Assembly (NCBI GenBank): GCA_947175845.1
Contig: CAMWOK010000181.1
Span: 1 to 6,316 of the forward strand
DNA from: an uncultured Lachnospiraceae bacterium
Lineage (GTDB): Bacteria; Bacillota; Clostridia; Lachnospirales; Lachnospiraceae
Reading direction: 5' to 3'
Length of the DNA: 6,316 nucleotides
The position numbers and the translations under genes were made by a program. The notes beneath the pieces were generated by a model. It did no database searches. It was not told where the DNA came from and saw only the letters and a program-made list of their open reading frames with translations. Position 1 is the stretch's first letter. Each line of letters starts with the position of its first letter. Positions 1-6,173 of this stretch are shown in pieces.

Positions 1-1795
1 AGATAACACCTGTCACGTTCACAGGAACATAAACAGGCTGTTCGATGACAAGCTTCGTTGTGAGCATTCGGTACTGCTCCAGATACCGTGTGATCGCATC
101 AATATAAATCCGGGAGAGCTTTGGTTTCGGCTGGGTGCTGTTGGGTTTTACCGTGATGCGGATCTCGTTTCTGCCAGGAACAGGGCACACGCCGATTTTG
201 TGGATTGACAGTCCCGGAATATTTTTGACAATACGTTCGCAGTCCTTTTGTGTCACCATCGTCACGGGCGTCCTTACATCCTGGGCAAACCTGTGCTGAA
301 GCTGTGTGCAGTCCTCCTCGAACCTTCCATCCACTGCCTCTGTACAGCACGCAAACTCGAGCAGTGCACCGCCCTCCCGCTCATGCAAAAGCTTTGTGTC
401 CGCAAGGATATTGCCTCCCTCTCCCTGATACACCGCATACGTTCCAAGCCACAGCTGCGCACCCTCATAAATGCCGCAGTCCTGCACTGTCAGTGTGTTG
501 TCCTTCTCATTCACGCTGTAACACACTTCCTGACCGTCCGCAGCATTTGGCTGCACCAGATGGCAGACAGCCTCACTGCTCTGTGCGTTCTCCACAACCA
601 TCACGGAGAACGCTTTTGGATAGACTCTTGCGCAGTCCGGCAGCGCGATCACCTGATTGTCGTATCCGTATAACCTGTCCAGTTTCCTGTGAACCATCAC
701 GGACTCTGCCCGGCAGACTGCAAGCAGCTCACACGGCGCCGGTTCTGCAAAGAGGACCCTGCGGGTAAAACTGTCGATCTGTTCCGTCCTGTACTGCAGC
801 CCTTCCTGATACCTTTTATATTTACTGCCCAAATCATCCTGTTGCATTCTCGCGTAAATTTCCAGATACCCGTCCTTCAGCAAAGAATGCCTGATACATA
901 CCTCATTTCCGTCCGGAATGCGCATCGGCACGACATCCGACAGGGTGTCCTGCTGCATCACATGCATCATAAGGCCGCTGATCTTTATGAAACGGGGAAC
1001 GATATCATAGTCTGCCTTTTGCACTGTAAGCCTTATGACATACCTGTTTTTGTCTCTTTCTGCACACCTGCGAAGCTTTTTTCCCAGCACAAACGACACA
1101 TAACCACTCTGCAGAAAACCGCACGTTTCATCACGCACTTCCAGCCCGGAATAACCTTCTGTCGTCCTTAACTCCCATCTTACTGTCACAAACGGATTAT
1201 GCGCACCCTCTTTTTGCGGATTTCTGTGGAAACGCTGCGCCAGCTCAAATCGTATCGCAGTCCGCATCCCCGCATCGGGCAGATCCTTCACATAAAATAA
1301 AATATGTTCCCCTCCTGCAGGCCGGTCTCCAAGAAGCGCCATCCCGCCTCGGACGCCCTGCCTCCCCAGCAGGCTCTGCGCCCGCTCGCCGTCCTTCATC
1401 GCATCTGATTCCAGCGACACAATTTTGATGTCCCCGACATACCCGCTTCCATCCGGCTCAAAACATATACCCTGCGCGTACAGTTTCGCACGGGCCGGCA
1501 TGGCATACGGCAGCTTCCCGTCTGCACGTTCCAGCGACACATAGATATCTGCCGCTTTGCCCCTGCGGATGGTAAAGCCTGCAAGTCCCAGCAGCTTTTT
1601 TCGGACATGCTCGGGCACCTCGTCGAGTTCTTCCTGCTGCAGCGCCAAAAACGCTGCAAAATTCTCCAGGATCGTGATCCCCGGATCAGATATGTTATAG
1701 TTTGTCCAGTCCCTGCTATAAAGCGGAATCTGCGCCGCTGCCTCGTCCCTGATCTGTTCAAAACTTTTATTGTTTAAATTGATGCTGTCCAGCAT
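1..1795 (-). CDS. Baseplate J-like wedge protein 2 (Afp12/Pvc12 type), partial, 3' end outside window
   Basis: A frame opens at ATG 1795 and stays free of stops for 598 codons to the left edge; the C-terminus is missing. It starts MLDSINLNNKSFEQIRDEA. The segment W30-TNYNISDPGITILE44 is the hallmark N-terminus of CIS putative baseplate assembly proteins ('W.d.n.sDPGiTlLEl'). VPEHVRKKLLGLAGF (60-74) follows, then a beta-rich middle that includes GEGGNILAD and RTPVTMVTQKDCERIVKNIP (about 510-525), the equivalent of the J 'aVT..DyE.la' segment. The visible end, RYLEQYRMLTTKLVIEQPVYV (about 567-587), is the gpJ C-terminal strand block, so perhaps only a terminal domain is lost. In Afp/PVC two non-identical J proteins pair to form each wedge; this gene directly follows the first with a 29-base overlap, fitting 1:1 coupled synthesis. 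The Arg-rich 121-aa frame at 1396-1761 inside it is a shadow. Confidence 0.9.
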   Translation of the reverse strand, partial: MLDSINLNNKSFEQIRDEAAAQIPLYSRDWTNYNISDPGITILENFAAFLALQQEELDEVPEHVRKKLLGLAGFTIRRGKAADIYVSLERADGKLPYAMPARAKLYAQGICFEPDGSGYVGDIKIVSLESDAMKDGERAQSLLGRQGVRGGMALLGDRPAGGEHILFYVKDLPDAGMRTAIRFELAQRFHRNPQKEGAHNPFVTVRWELRTTEGYSGLEVRDETCGFLQSGYVSFVLGKKLRRCAERDKNRYVIRLTVQKADYDIVPRFIKISGLMMHVMQQDTLSDVVPMRIPDGNEVCIRHSLLKDGYLEIYARMQQDDLGSKYKRYQEGLQYRTEQIDSFTRRVLFAEPAPCELLAVCRAESVMVHRKLDRLYGYDNQVIALPDCARVYPKAFSVMVVENAQSSEAVCHLVQPNAADGQEVCYSVNEKDNTLTVQDCGIYEGAQLWLGTYAVYQGEGGNILADTKLLHEREGGALLEFACCTEAVDGRFEEDCTQLQHRFAQDVRTPVTMVTQKDCERIVKNIPGLSIHKIGVCPVPGRNEIRITVKPNSTQPKPKLSRIYIDAITRYLEQYRMLTTKLVIEQPVYVPVNVTGVI

Positions 1796-4736
1796 ATGCG
1801 TTCTCCATACTGTTGATATATATATTGTGTGTTCCATTGCAGCAGAGCATAAACGGATTTTTTTCCACCTGGTCAAGCGCCATGACATATTCGTTTCGGT
1901 TGCAGGTGTACCGTGCAACCACATTCATGTACGAAATCCGCGCCGTATCCTCTAGGCTTCCAAGCATCAGCCGTATCTGCGCTGTGCCGGGAAGCCTGCC
2001 GATTCTCCACCCGTTTGAGCGCATATTCCTCACAGGCTCCAGATACTCTGTAATCCTGTCGAGCCACCGCTGTTTCAGTTCCAGGCTTTCGTTCATATTC
2101 GGCGTGCCAAGCCAGACGTCTATAGAAATTTTTACAAAGATAGGCTCCACGATCTGCACATCCGATATGCCGCAGGTAATCTCACAGTGGCTAAGCAGAT
2201 ATTCTTTCAAGGCTCCCTGAATGCCGCGGAACGAATACGAGCCCTGTCGATAATCCTTCATCAGCAAAATCAGGCTGATGACCGCGTCGTCATAGCTTTG
2301 GTCACGCAGCAGCCCTGTCACACACTCCACCTGCTCAATCGCGTCTGAAAATGCCAGCGTCTCTTTCATGTAGTCCCGCTCGGACACCATCCGCCTGCGC
2401 GACGAGAGTATATTGCTCCCCCGCCTCAACGCATCGCTCATTGCCTCGAGGTTGGTTCCTCCATAAGCGTCCATCAGATTCCGAACCTCTTCCACCGAGA
2501 ATACGGCGCCCCGGAACCGGTCAATGCTGCCCGCCGGGACATTTGCCCGCTCGCCGTCACAGCAGACAACCTTCGTACGAAATGCGACATCGTCCATGCA
2601 GAGCGGCACACGCACATGCACACCGTCGCCAAAGACAAGCTCACTTCTTCCCCGATCGATGCAGTAACACCTTGTGCTGCCGCCACAGTTTTCGAAGCTG
2701 TCAACCTCGCTCCACAGAATGTAAAACGCCCCGATCTCTCCGAGGAAGTTGTACTCCACCCTCGTCTGTACAGTCTTGTCCTGCACCAGTGCTTTCATCT
2801 CGTCCGAGGAAAGCTGATCCCTCTCATTGACCCACACGTCAACAGACAAAATATTGTCGGAACACAGAGGAAACCGCATATTCGGCATAACTGCATCAAG
2901 GTAATAGTCCTGCTCCTCCTTCTCGACAATGTTTTCCACCATGACAGCATTATTCCAGATCTGTCTGACAAACGGAACATCATTTTTATGTACTGCAAAA
3001 TACCTGCTGCTGTCCTCGATGCGAATCCAGTAACCGCTGCGCCCCTCCACCTCACACTTTGCCATATCTGAGGGTGCCATAAACAGGAGCCGCCCTGAAT
3101 TCTGAAAGGAATCCGTGTCGTCTATCACTTTCAGCGGCTTAAAACCTGTATTGGCAGAATATGCAAATGACAAATTCAATCCCTTATAGACCGCCGATTT
3201 CTCCAGTTCTACAAACAGGGATACCGATCCCTGGCCAAACGGGCTGTCGAACCCCCAATATACATAGTCTCCGCTGTACACAGGCTGTGTAAATACAGGA
3301 ATGCAGGTGTTATTTGCCAGTTTGTCTGTGATGTCAGTGCTTTTCGCGCCCTGTACTTTTATGACCTTTTGCGGCCTGATACCTCTCGACCTTTCATTTA
3401 TGCGGATGCCGAGGTCAGAAAAGACCGGATAGACGTATTCCGCCTCCTGCATATAACAGTTGTCCGCCCGCACAATCTGCATCCGGATGCAGCGTCCCTC
3501 ATATCCCCCCTGCACCACGCTCTCCCAGTCAGCCGGAACCGCAAAGTCAATCTCGTATCGCCCGGCATTCTCCTCCCGCGCAAAGAGCGCTGACACATCA
3601 ACGCTTGCCAGAAGGCGCTTCCAGCCCTTGCCGTTAAAATACTCAAACGTAACTTCCTGAATATAGCATCTGTAACGCGCGCGCGGAAAGACATTTTTCG
3701 GCTTTTTGCGGATAATCTTTAACTCCGGCTGTTCCTCCACCGCATTGTTCACACGAAACCGCTCAAATTCCAGCAGAAAACTCAGCGTGAGCTCTGCTCC
3801 CCGCTGCTCAAACAAAAAATCCTGTCCCAGAAAAAATTCGCCGTAAAGCGCTGGTTGTTCCGTAAAGGGGCAGAATGTATTATCCGCCACCTCACCTCTC
3901 CCATTCCAGATAAATTCCGGGACCATCTGATCATACGGTGTAAAAAGCTCGACTCGGTTCAGCCCGACACTGCCCTCCACCGTCCCCGTCATCTCAAGGA
4001 CAACAGTCTGAAATGTCCCGCTGTCAGATGCATCATTCCAGAACTCGACAAACTCCGCTTCACAGCGCACACAGTCAAACGGCACGGCTCCCTCTCCGGA
4101 AAGATACGACAGCAAAAAAAGCTCTCTGTCCGCAAATAAGCCGGCAAGTTTTCTGTCACCGTCAAAACGCAGCCAGAACCTGCGGTTTCGGGCGTCAAAG
4201 GCTCTGCCAAAATGGAGTTCTACAGCCTGTCTGTGAATATTACTACCCTGGTAAGAAAAGATTGGAAAACCATCCTCAACATTGTACGCGACAGCCTTTT
4301 TCTCGGTTTCCGACACAGCGATCACATCCGTGAGCCTGGCGTTTATGACACTGATATCATGCTGAAAGGCAAAAATTACCTCGTCCCCTTCCCGGGTCGT
4401 GCCGATCACCTGCGCACCCTTGCGAAACTCCACGAGCTGAGAAGTCCCTTCCCCGGCGCTGAGTGTACAGACAGCCTTTGCAGGAATTGCAGGTTTTCTC
4501 GACATGCCATACATATTTGCAAACTCAATATGATACTTGTGCAGTACCATATTGAGCCGTTTGACATTCTCCTCCGTCTGGTTTGCAAATATGCGCGCGA
4601 TCACAGACAATGGGTCCGGATTGTCCAAATCAAACTTCCATTCCGGCACGTAAGACTCTGACAGGTCTCTGATTATCTCTATAAAATCATTCCGGGTTCT
4701 GCCGTCAATCTGATCCCCCGCCTTAACGTTTCCCAT
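1767..4736 (-). CDS. Baseplate J-like wedge protein 1 (Afp11/Pvc11 type)
   Basis: This 989-aa protein (1012 aa if started at ATG 4805) is a large gpJ/T4 gp6-like wedge subunit. Residue numbers here count from 4805; subtract 23 for the preferred start. The N-terminal segment YVPEWKFDLDNPDPLSVIARIF (52-73) is the usual CIS wedge opening. LVEFRKGAQVIGT (124-136) is the 'fpkGT.v' strand. Two related beta-domains centre on GKGWKRLLASVDVSALF (392-408) with YEGRCIRMQI (435-444), and GRSGYWIRIEDSSRYF (588-603). The J core follows: ELVFGDGVHVRVP (722-734), ANVPAGSID (754-762), YGGTNLEAM (781-789), then RRGSNILSSRRRMVSERDYM (794-813). The end has the 'YLEPVRN' (921-927) and 'DVWL' (896-899) strands of J C-termini. 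The start at 4736 is chosen for its GGGAGG site and because it avoids a 29-base overlap with gp25. The longer form would add a Cys-rich leader (C9, C12, C17). The last 29 bases overlap the second J gene. Confidence 0.93.
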   Translation of the reverse strand: MGNVKAGDQIDGRTRNDFIEIIRDLSESYVPEWKFDLDNPDPLSVIARIFANQTEENVKRLNMVLHKYHIEFANMYGMSRKPAIPAKAVCTLSAGEGTSQLVEFRKGAQVIGTTREGDEVIFAFQHDISVINARLTDVIAVSETEKKAVAYNVEDGFPIFSYQGSNIHRQAVELHFGRAFDARNRRFWLRFDGDRKLAGLFADRELFLLSYLSGEGAVPFDCVRCEAEFVEFWNDASDSGTFQTVVLEMTGTVEGSVGLNRVELFTPYDQMVPEFIWNGRGEVADNTFCPFTEQPALYGEFFLGQDFLFEQRGAELTLSFLLEFERFRVNNAVEEQPELKIIRKKPKNVFPRARYRCYIQEVTFEYFNGKGWKRLLASVDVSALFAREENAGRYEIDFAVPADWESVVQGGYEGRCIRMQIVRADNCYMQEAEYVYPVFSDLGIRINERSRGIRPQKVIKVQGAKSTDITDKLANNTCIPVFTQPVYSGDYVYWGFDSPFGQGSVSLFVELEKSAVYKGLNLSFAYSANTGFKPLKVIDDTDSFQNSGRLLFMAPSDMAKCEVEGRSGYWIRIEDSSRYFAVHKNDVPFVRQIWNNAVMVENIVEKEEQDYYLDAVMPNMRFPLCSDNILSVDVWVNERDQLSSDEMKALVQDKTVQTRVEYNFLGEIGAFYILWSEVDSFENCGGSTRCYCIDRGRSELVFGDGVHVRVPLCMDDVAFRTKVVCCDGERANVPAGSIDRFRGAVFSVEEVRNLMDAYGGTNLEAMSDALRRGSNILSSRRRMVSERDYMKETLAFSDAIEQVECVTGLLRDQSYDDAVISLILLMKDYRQGSYSFRGIQGALKEYLLSHCEITCGISDVQIVEPIFVKISIDVWLGTPNMNESLELKQRWLDRITEYLEPVRNMRSNGWRIGRLPGTAQIRLMLGSLEDTARISYMNVVARYTCNRNEYVMALDQVEKNPFMLCCNGTHNIYINSMENAYAGQHQFKQ
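1803..1806 (-). promoter_or_regulatory. Ribosome binding site of the second J gene, inside the first J gene
   Basis: GGAG on the minus strand is 7 bases before the ATG at 1795, within the last codons of the first J gene. This supports 1795 over the in-frame upstream ATG at 1837, which lacks such a site. The location implies translational coupling of the two wedge subunits. Confidence 0.65.
1858..1864 (-). other. A7 tract near the 3' end of the first J gene, with the second J frame open across it
   Basis: The minus strand reads GTG GAA AAA AAT CCG, so seven consecutive A lie in the first J frame about 30 codons before its stop. The +1 frame, which is the second J frame, has no stop from this tract down to ATG 1795. 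Loss of one A by polymerase slippage would join the two wedge proteins in frame. The layout is visible; any use of it is conjecture. Confidence 0.4.
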
Positions 4737-4742
4737 CATTAT

Positions 4743-4748
4743 CCTCCC
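4743..4748 (-). promoter_or_regulatory. Probable ribosome binding site of the first J gene
   Basis: GGGAGG on the minus strand lies 6 bases before the ATG at 4736 and 3 bases before the adjacent ATG at 4739. No recognisable Shine-Dalgarno precedes the most upstream ATG at 4805, where the leader is AT-rich (TTTTATTTAAATG). This favours translation from 4736. Confidence 0.6.
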
Positions 4749-4776
4749 ATCATAACAACTCTGCGCATCGCAACTG

Positions 4777-5247
4777 TTACAGTTCTTCATCATCAGCTTC
4801 CACATTTAAATAAAACGGAAAGACGAGGCTGCCGCTCGTGTGATCCGCTGCAATCGTGTAATGAATATGGACAATCAGACAGCCCTTGTCCAGTTGCGGC
4901 TCTATCTTTACGTCGACATCCGAGATTCTTGGCTCCTGTTCTAAAATCGTGCGTTCAACCTCACGCGTCATCATGGTAATCCGCGTGACGGACGTATCCA
5001 TAAACGTGTAGGACAGAAGCCTGCTGCCGAAATCCCTGCGGGCAAAGCGCTCCCCTTTCTGCGTCATCAGAATCATGTACACAGACTCCCGCACACTCTG
5101 TTCGGCGTGTGACATCACCGCGCGCCCTGTCGCTGTGTTGACCTGCAGCGGAAATTTCAATCCGCTCCCCAGATATGATTTATCCCCCGGCAAAGCGCCT
5201 TTTCTTCCCTTTTGCGCATTGTCCGGCATAGCCCCGGATACAGCCAC
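4777..5247 (-). CDS. gp25-like baseplate wedge protein (GPW/gp25 family)
   Basis: This 156-aa protein matches the T4 gp25 / Afp9 / TssE family, which links the wedge proteins to the hub and starts sheath polymerisation. The family core covers about residues 28-148: LGSGLKFPLQV (26-36), ESVYMILMTQKGER (54-67), FARRDFGSRLLSYTF (68-82), a helix TREVERTILEQ (94-104), the hallmark EPRI (105-108), DVDVKIEPQ (110-118), LIVHIHYTI (124-132) and the closing LVFPFYLNVE (141-150). EPR and the GER..R.FG segment are the most diagnostic. The length is normal, with a somewhat long charged N-terminus (about 25 residues). The start is GTG at 5247, set by AGGAGG; the ATG at 5229 would remove six residues. It lies 14 bases after the spike and immediately before the first J gene, the same relative place as afp9. 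No PAAR gene follows it, unlike Afp/PVC. Confidence 0.93.
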   Translation of the reverse strand: MAVSGAMPDNAQKGRKGALPGDKSYLGSGLKFPLQVNTATGRAVMSHAEQSVRESVYMILMTQKGERFARRDFGSRLLSYTFMDTSVTRITMMTREVERTILEQEPRISDVDVKIEPQLDKGCLIVHIHYTIAADHTSGSLVFPFYLNVEADDEEL

Positions 5248-5252
5248 TGTGC

Positions 5253-5261
5253 CCTCCTCCT
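5253..5261 (-). promoter_or_regulatory. Ribosome binding site of the gp25-like gene (decides a GTG start)
   Basis: The minus strand carries overlapping AGGAGG cores (AGGAGGAGG), 5 and 8 bases before the GTG at 5247, directly after the spike TAA. This near-ideal site favours GTG at 5247 over the in-frame ATG at 5229, which has no comparable site. Termination of the spike right on this element suggests translational coupling. Confidence 0.8.
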
Positions 5262-6074
5262 TTATCCCATCTTAATCGGCTTCCCTGAAAGCGACAGCAT
5301 TCCGCTGCTCTCGCTCTTGAGCATCGACGTCGCCTCCGTGCTCACCTGTCTTCCCGAGATTCTGATATTGCCGTCAGCTTCCAGGTTGATCTTCTTTGAA
5401 GCGTGGAGCGACATTTCATTTGTTTCAACCTGAATCTTTCCGCTGTCGCCATTCATCACAACCTTAATCGTGTCCCCGACTGTCAGTTCCAGCTTCTGCT
5501 GTGCATGGATTTTGAGCACACCCTGATCTGTGTTCATCTCCAGAAGGCATTTCTTTTCCTTATCAGAGATGCTGATTTTGTCATTCTCGTTGTCAATATC
5601 AATGAGGTGCTCATCCTGCGCCGTCGCAATTGTAATCCTGTCCTTTGCCCCATCCGTGTTCTCATCATCCCAGAACGTGATTCTGCTGCCGTTCCTCGTC
5701 TGAATCTGCTTAATCTGATTCTGCTCGCTCGCCGATTTTGTCAAAAATTTATCCTTGTCTTTTGGTATGCAGCCAATCACATACGGCTTCTCGATGCTGC
5801 CGTCCTCAAAAATCAGAAGTACCTGATCTCCTTTTTCGGGCAGAAAATACGTTCCCCACCCCGCCCCCATATAGGGCATAACCATTTTAGCCCACTTGAG
5901 CTGGTTCGCGTCCTTATCCCTCACAGGCACTGTCACACACAGCCTGCCCGGCATCTCCTGTGTATAATTCTCCGCCACTATCCCAACGATTGTACCATAT
6001 ATTCGCTCATCGCCAAATTCCGTCTTTGTGACCTGTTTCTCCGTAACAGAGCCAATCATATCAAAAAGCGCCAT
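5262..6074 (-). CDS. gp5/gpV-like baseplate spike protein (VgrG C-terminal type, OB-fold plus beta-helix)
   Basis: This 270-aa protein forms the trimeric membrane-piercing needle below the hub. Residues about 25-105 match the gp5/gpV OB-fold: YGTIVGIVAENY (26-37), then PGRLCVTVP (42-50), W61, YMGAGWGTYFLPEKGDQV (68-85), LIFEDGS (87-93) and the closing KPYVIGCI (96-103). This is the family's 'G.V....p...GRv.V..P...W...p..G...G..f.Pe.Gd.Vlv.Fe.Gd...P.v.G' pattern. A polar linker (about 105-128) leads to a run of short alternating strands (about 129-270, for example GSRITFW, DRITIAT, KLELTVG, KINLEADGNIRISG) that resembles the intertwined triple beta-helix of VgrG and gp5. There is no lysozyme domain, no PAAR domain and no C-terminal effector extension. 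The start is ATG at 6074 with AAGGGAG 7 bases upstream. The stop TAA (5264-5262) abuts the gp25 ribosome binding site, so the two genes are surely co-transcribed. Confidence 0.92.
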   Translation of the reverse strand: MALFDMIGSVTEKQVTKTEFGDERIYGTIVGIVAENYTQEMPGRLCVTVPVRDKDANQLKWAKMVMPYMGAGWGTYFLPEKGDQVLLIFEDGSIEKPYVIGCIPKDKDKFLTKSASEQNQIKQIQTRNGSRITFWDDENTDGAKDRITIATAQDEHLIDIDNENDKISISDKEKKCLLEMNTDQGVLKIHAQQKLELTVGDTIKVVMNGDSGKIQVETNEMSLHASKKINLEADGNIRISGRQVSTEATSMLKSESSGMLSLSGKPIKMG

Positions 6075-6081
6075 GTGCGTT

Positions 6082-6088
6082 CTCCCTT
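6082..6088 (-). promoter_or_regulatory. Ribosome binding site of the spike gene
   Basis: On the minus strand AAGGGAG lies 7 bases before the ATG at 6074. The block GGAGAACGCACATG is nearly identical to the start region of the second J gene (GGAGAACGCATATG at 1793-1806). This site fixes the spike start. Confidence 0.75.
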
Positions 6089-6099
6089 ATATTTCTGCC

Positions 6100-6173
6100 G
6101 CTTCCTAAGCCAGTACAACGAATATTAAGTTTCTGGCACCTTTACGCAGAAACGTTCATTGTACCAGGGAAGC
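6100..6173 (-). repeat. Nested inverted repeat spanning the hub stop codon and the hub-spike gap
   Basis: Three nested perfect inverted pairs are visible. GCTTCC (6100-6105) pairs with GGAAGC (6168-6173). GTACAA (6113-6118) pairs with TTGTAC (6159-6164). The central 7-bp pair GTTTCTG (6129-6135) / CAGAAAC (6147-6153) encloses an 11-base loop. The internal loops are unequal (7 versus 3 bases, then 10 versus 5). In the leftward transcript this could fold into one extended hairpin that holds the hub UGA stop in an internal loop and ends 11 bases before the spike Shine-Dalgarno. No U-run follows it, so it is not a standard intrinsic terminator. A role in mRNA processing or in setting hub:spike expression is inference. 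Confidence 0.5.

Noticed and set aside
250..768. 172-aa plus-strand open frame (and overlapping 141-aa frame from 248)
   Set aside because: Pro/Arg/His/Cys-rich composition typical of an antisense shadow; it lies opposite the second J gene, which has clear family motifs.
689..1171. 160-aa plus-strand open frame
   Set aside because: Antisense to the second J gene, no domain and no convincing ribosome binding site.
1396..1761. 121-aa minus-strand open frame
   Set aside because: Arg/Trp/Ser-rich sequence in the wrong frame; the true J frame covers the same bases with DPGITILE and other family motifs.
1813..1826. AT dinucleotide run near the J1-J2 junction as a promoter element
   Set aside because: It lies within coding sequence with no paired -35/-10 hexamers at proper spacing that I could defend.
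2351..2830. Plus-strand frames of 150-160 aa inside the first J gene (also 2616-3071)
   Set aside because: Shadow frames opposite strongly conserved J-core coding sequence.
5300..5700. A C-terminal toxin or PAAR extension on the spike
   Set aside because: The residues here read only as beta-helix-type strands up to the terminal GKPIKMG; no extra domain is visible.
5403..6128. 241-aa plus-strand open frame antisense to the spike gene
   Set aside because: It mirrors a well-supported minus-strand gene, has no recognisable domain, and reads as a low-complexity His/Leu/Arg-rich shadow.
6129..6153. Intrinsic terminator at the GTTTCTG/CAGAAAC hairpin
   Set aside because: The stem is short and not GC-rich, the loop is 11 bases, and no U-run follows on the minus strand; the spike gene downstream needs read-through transcription.
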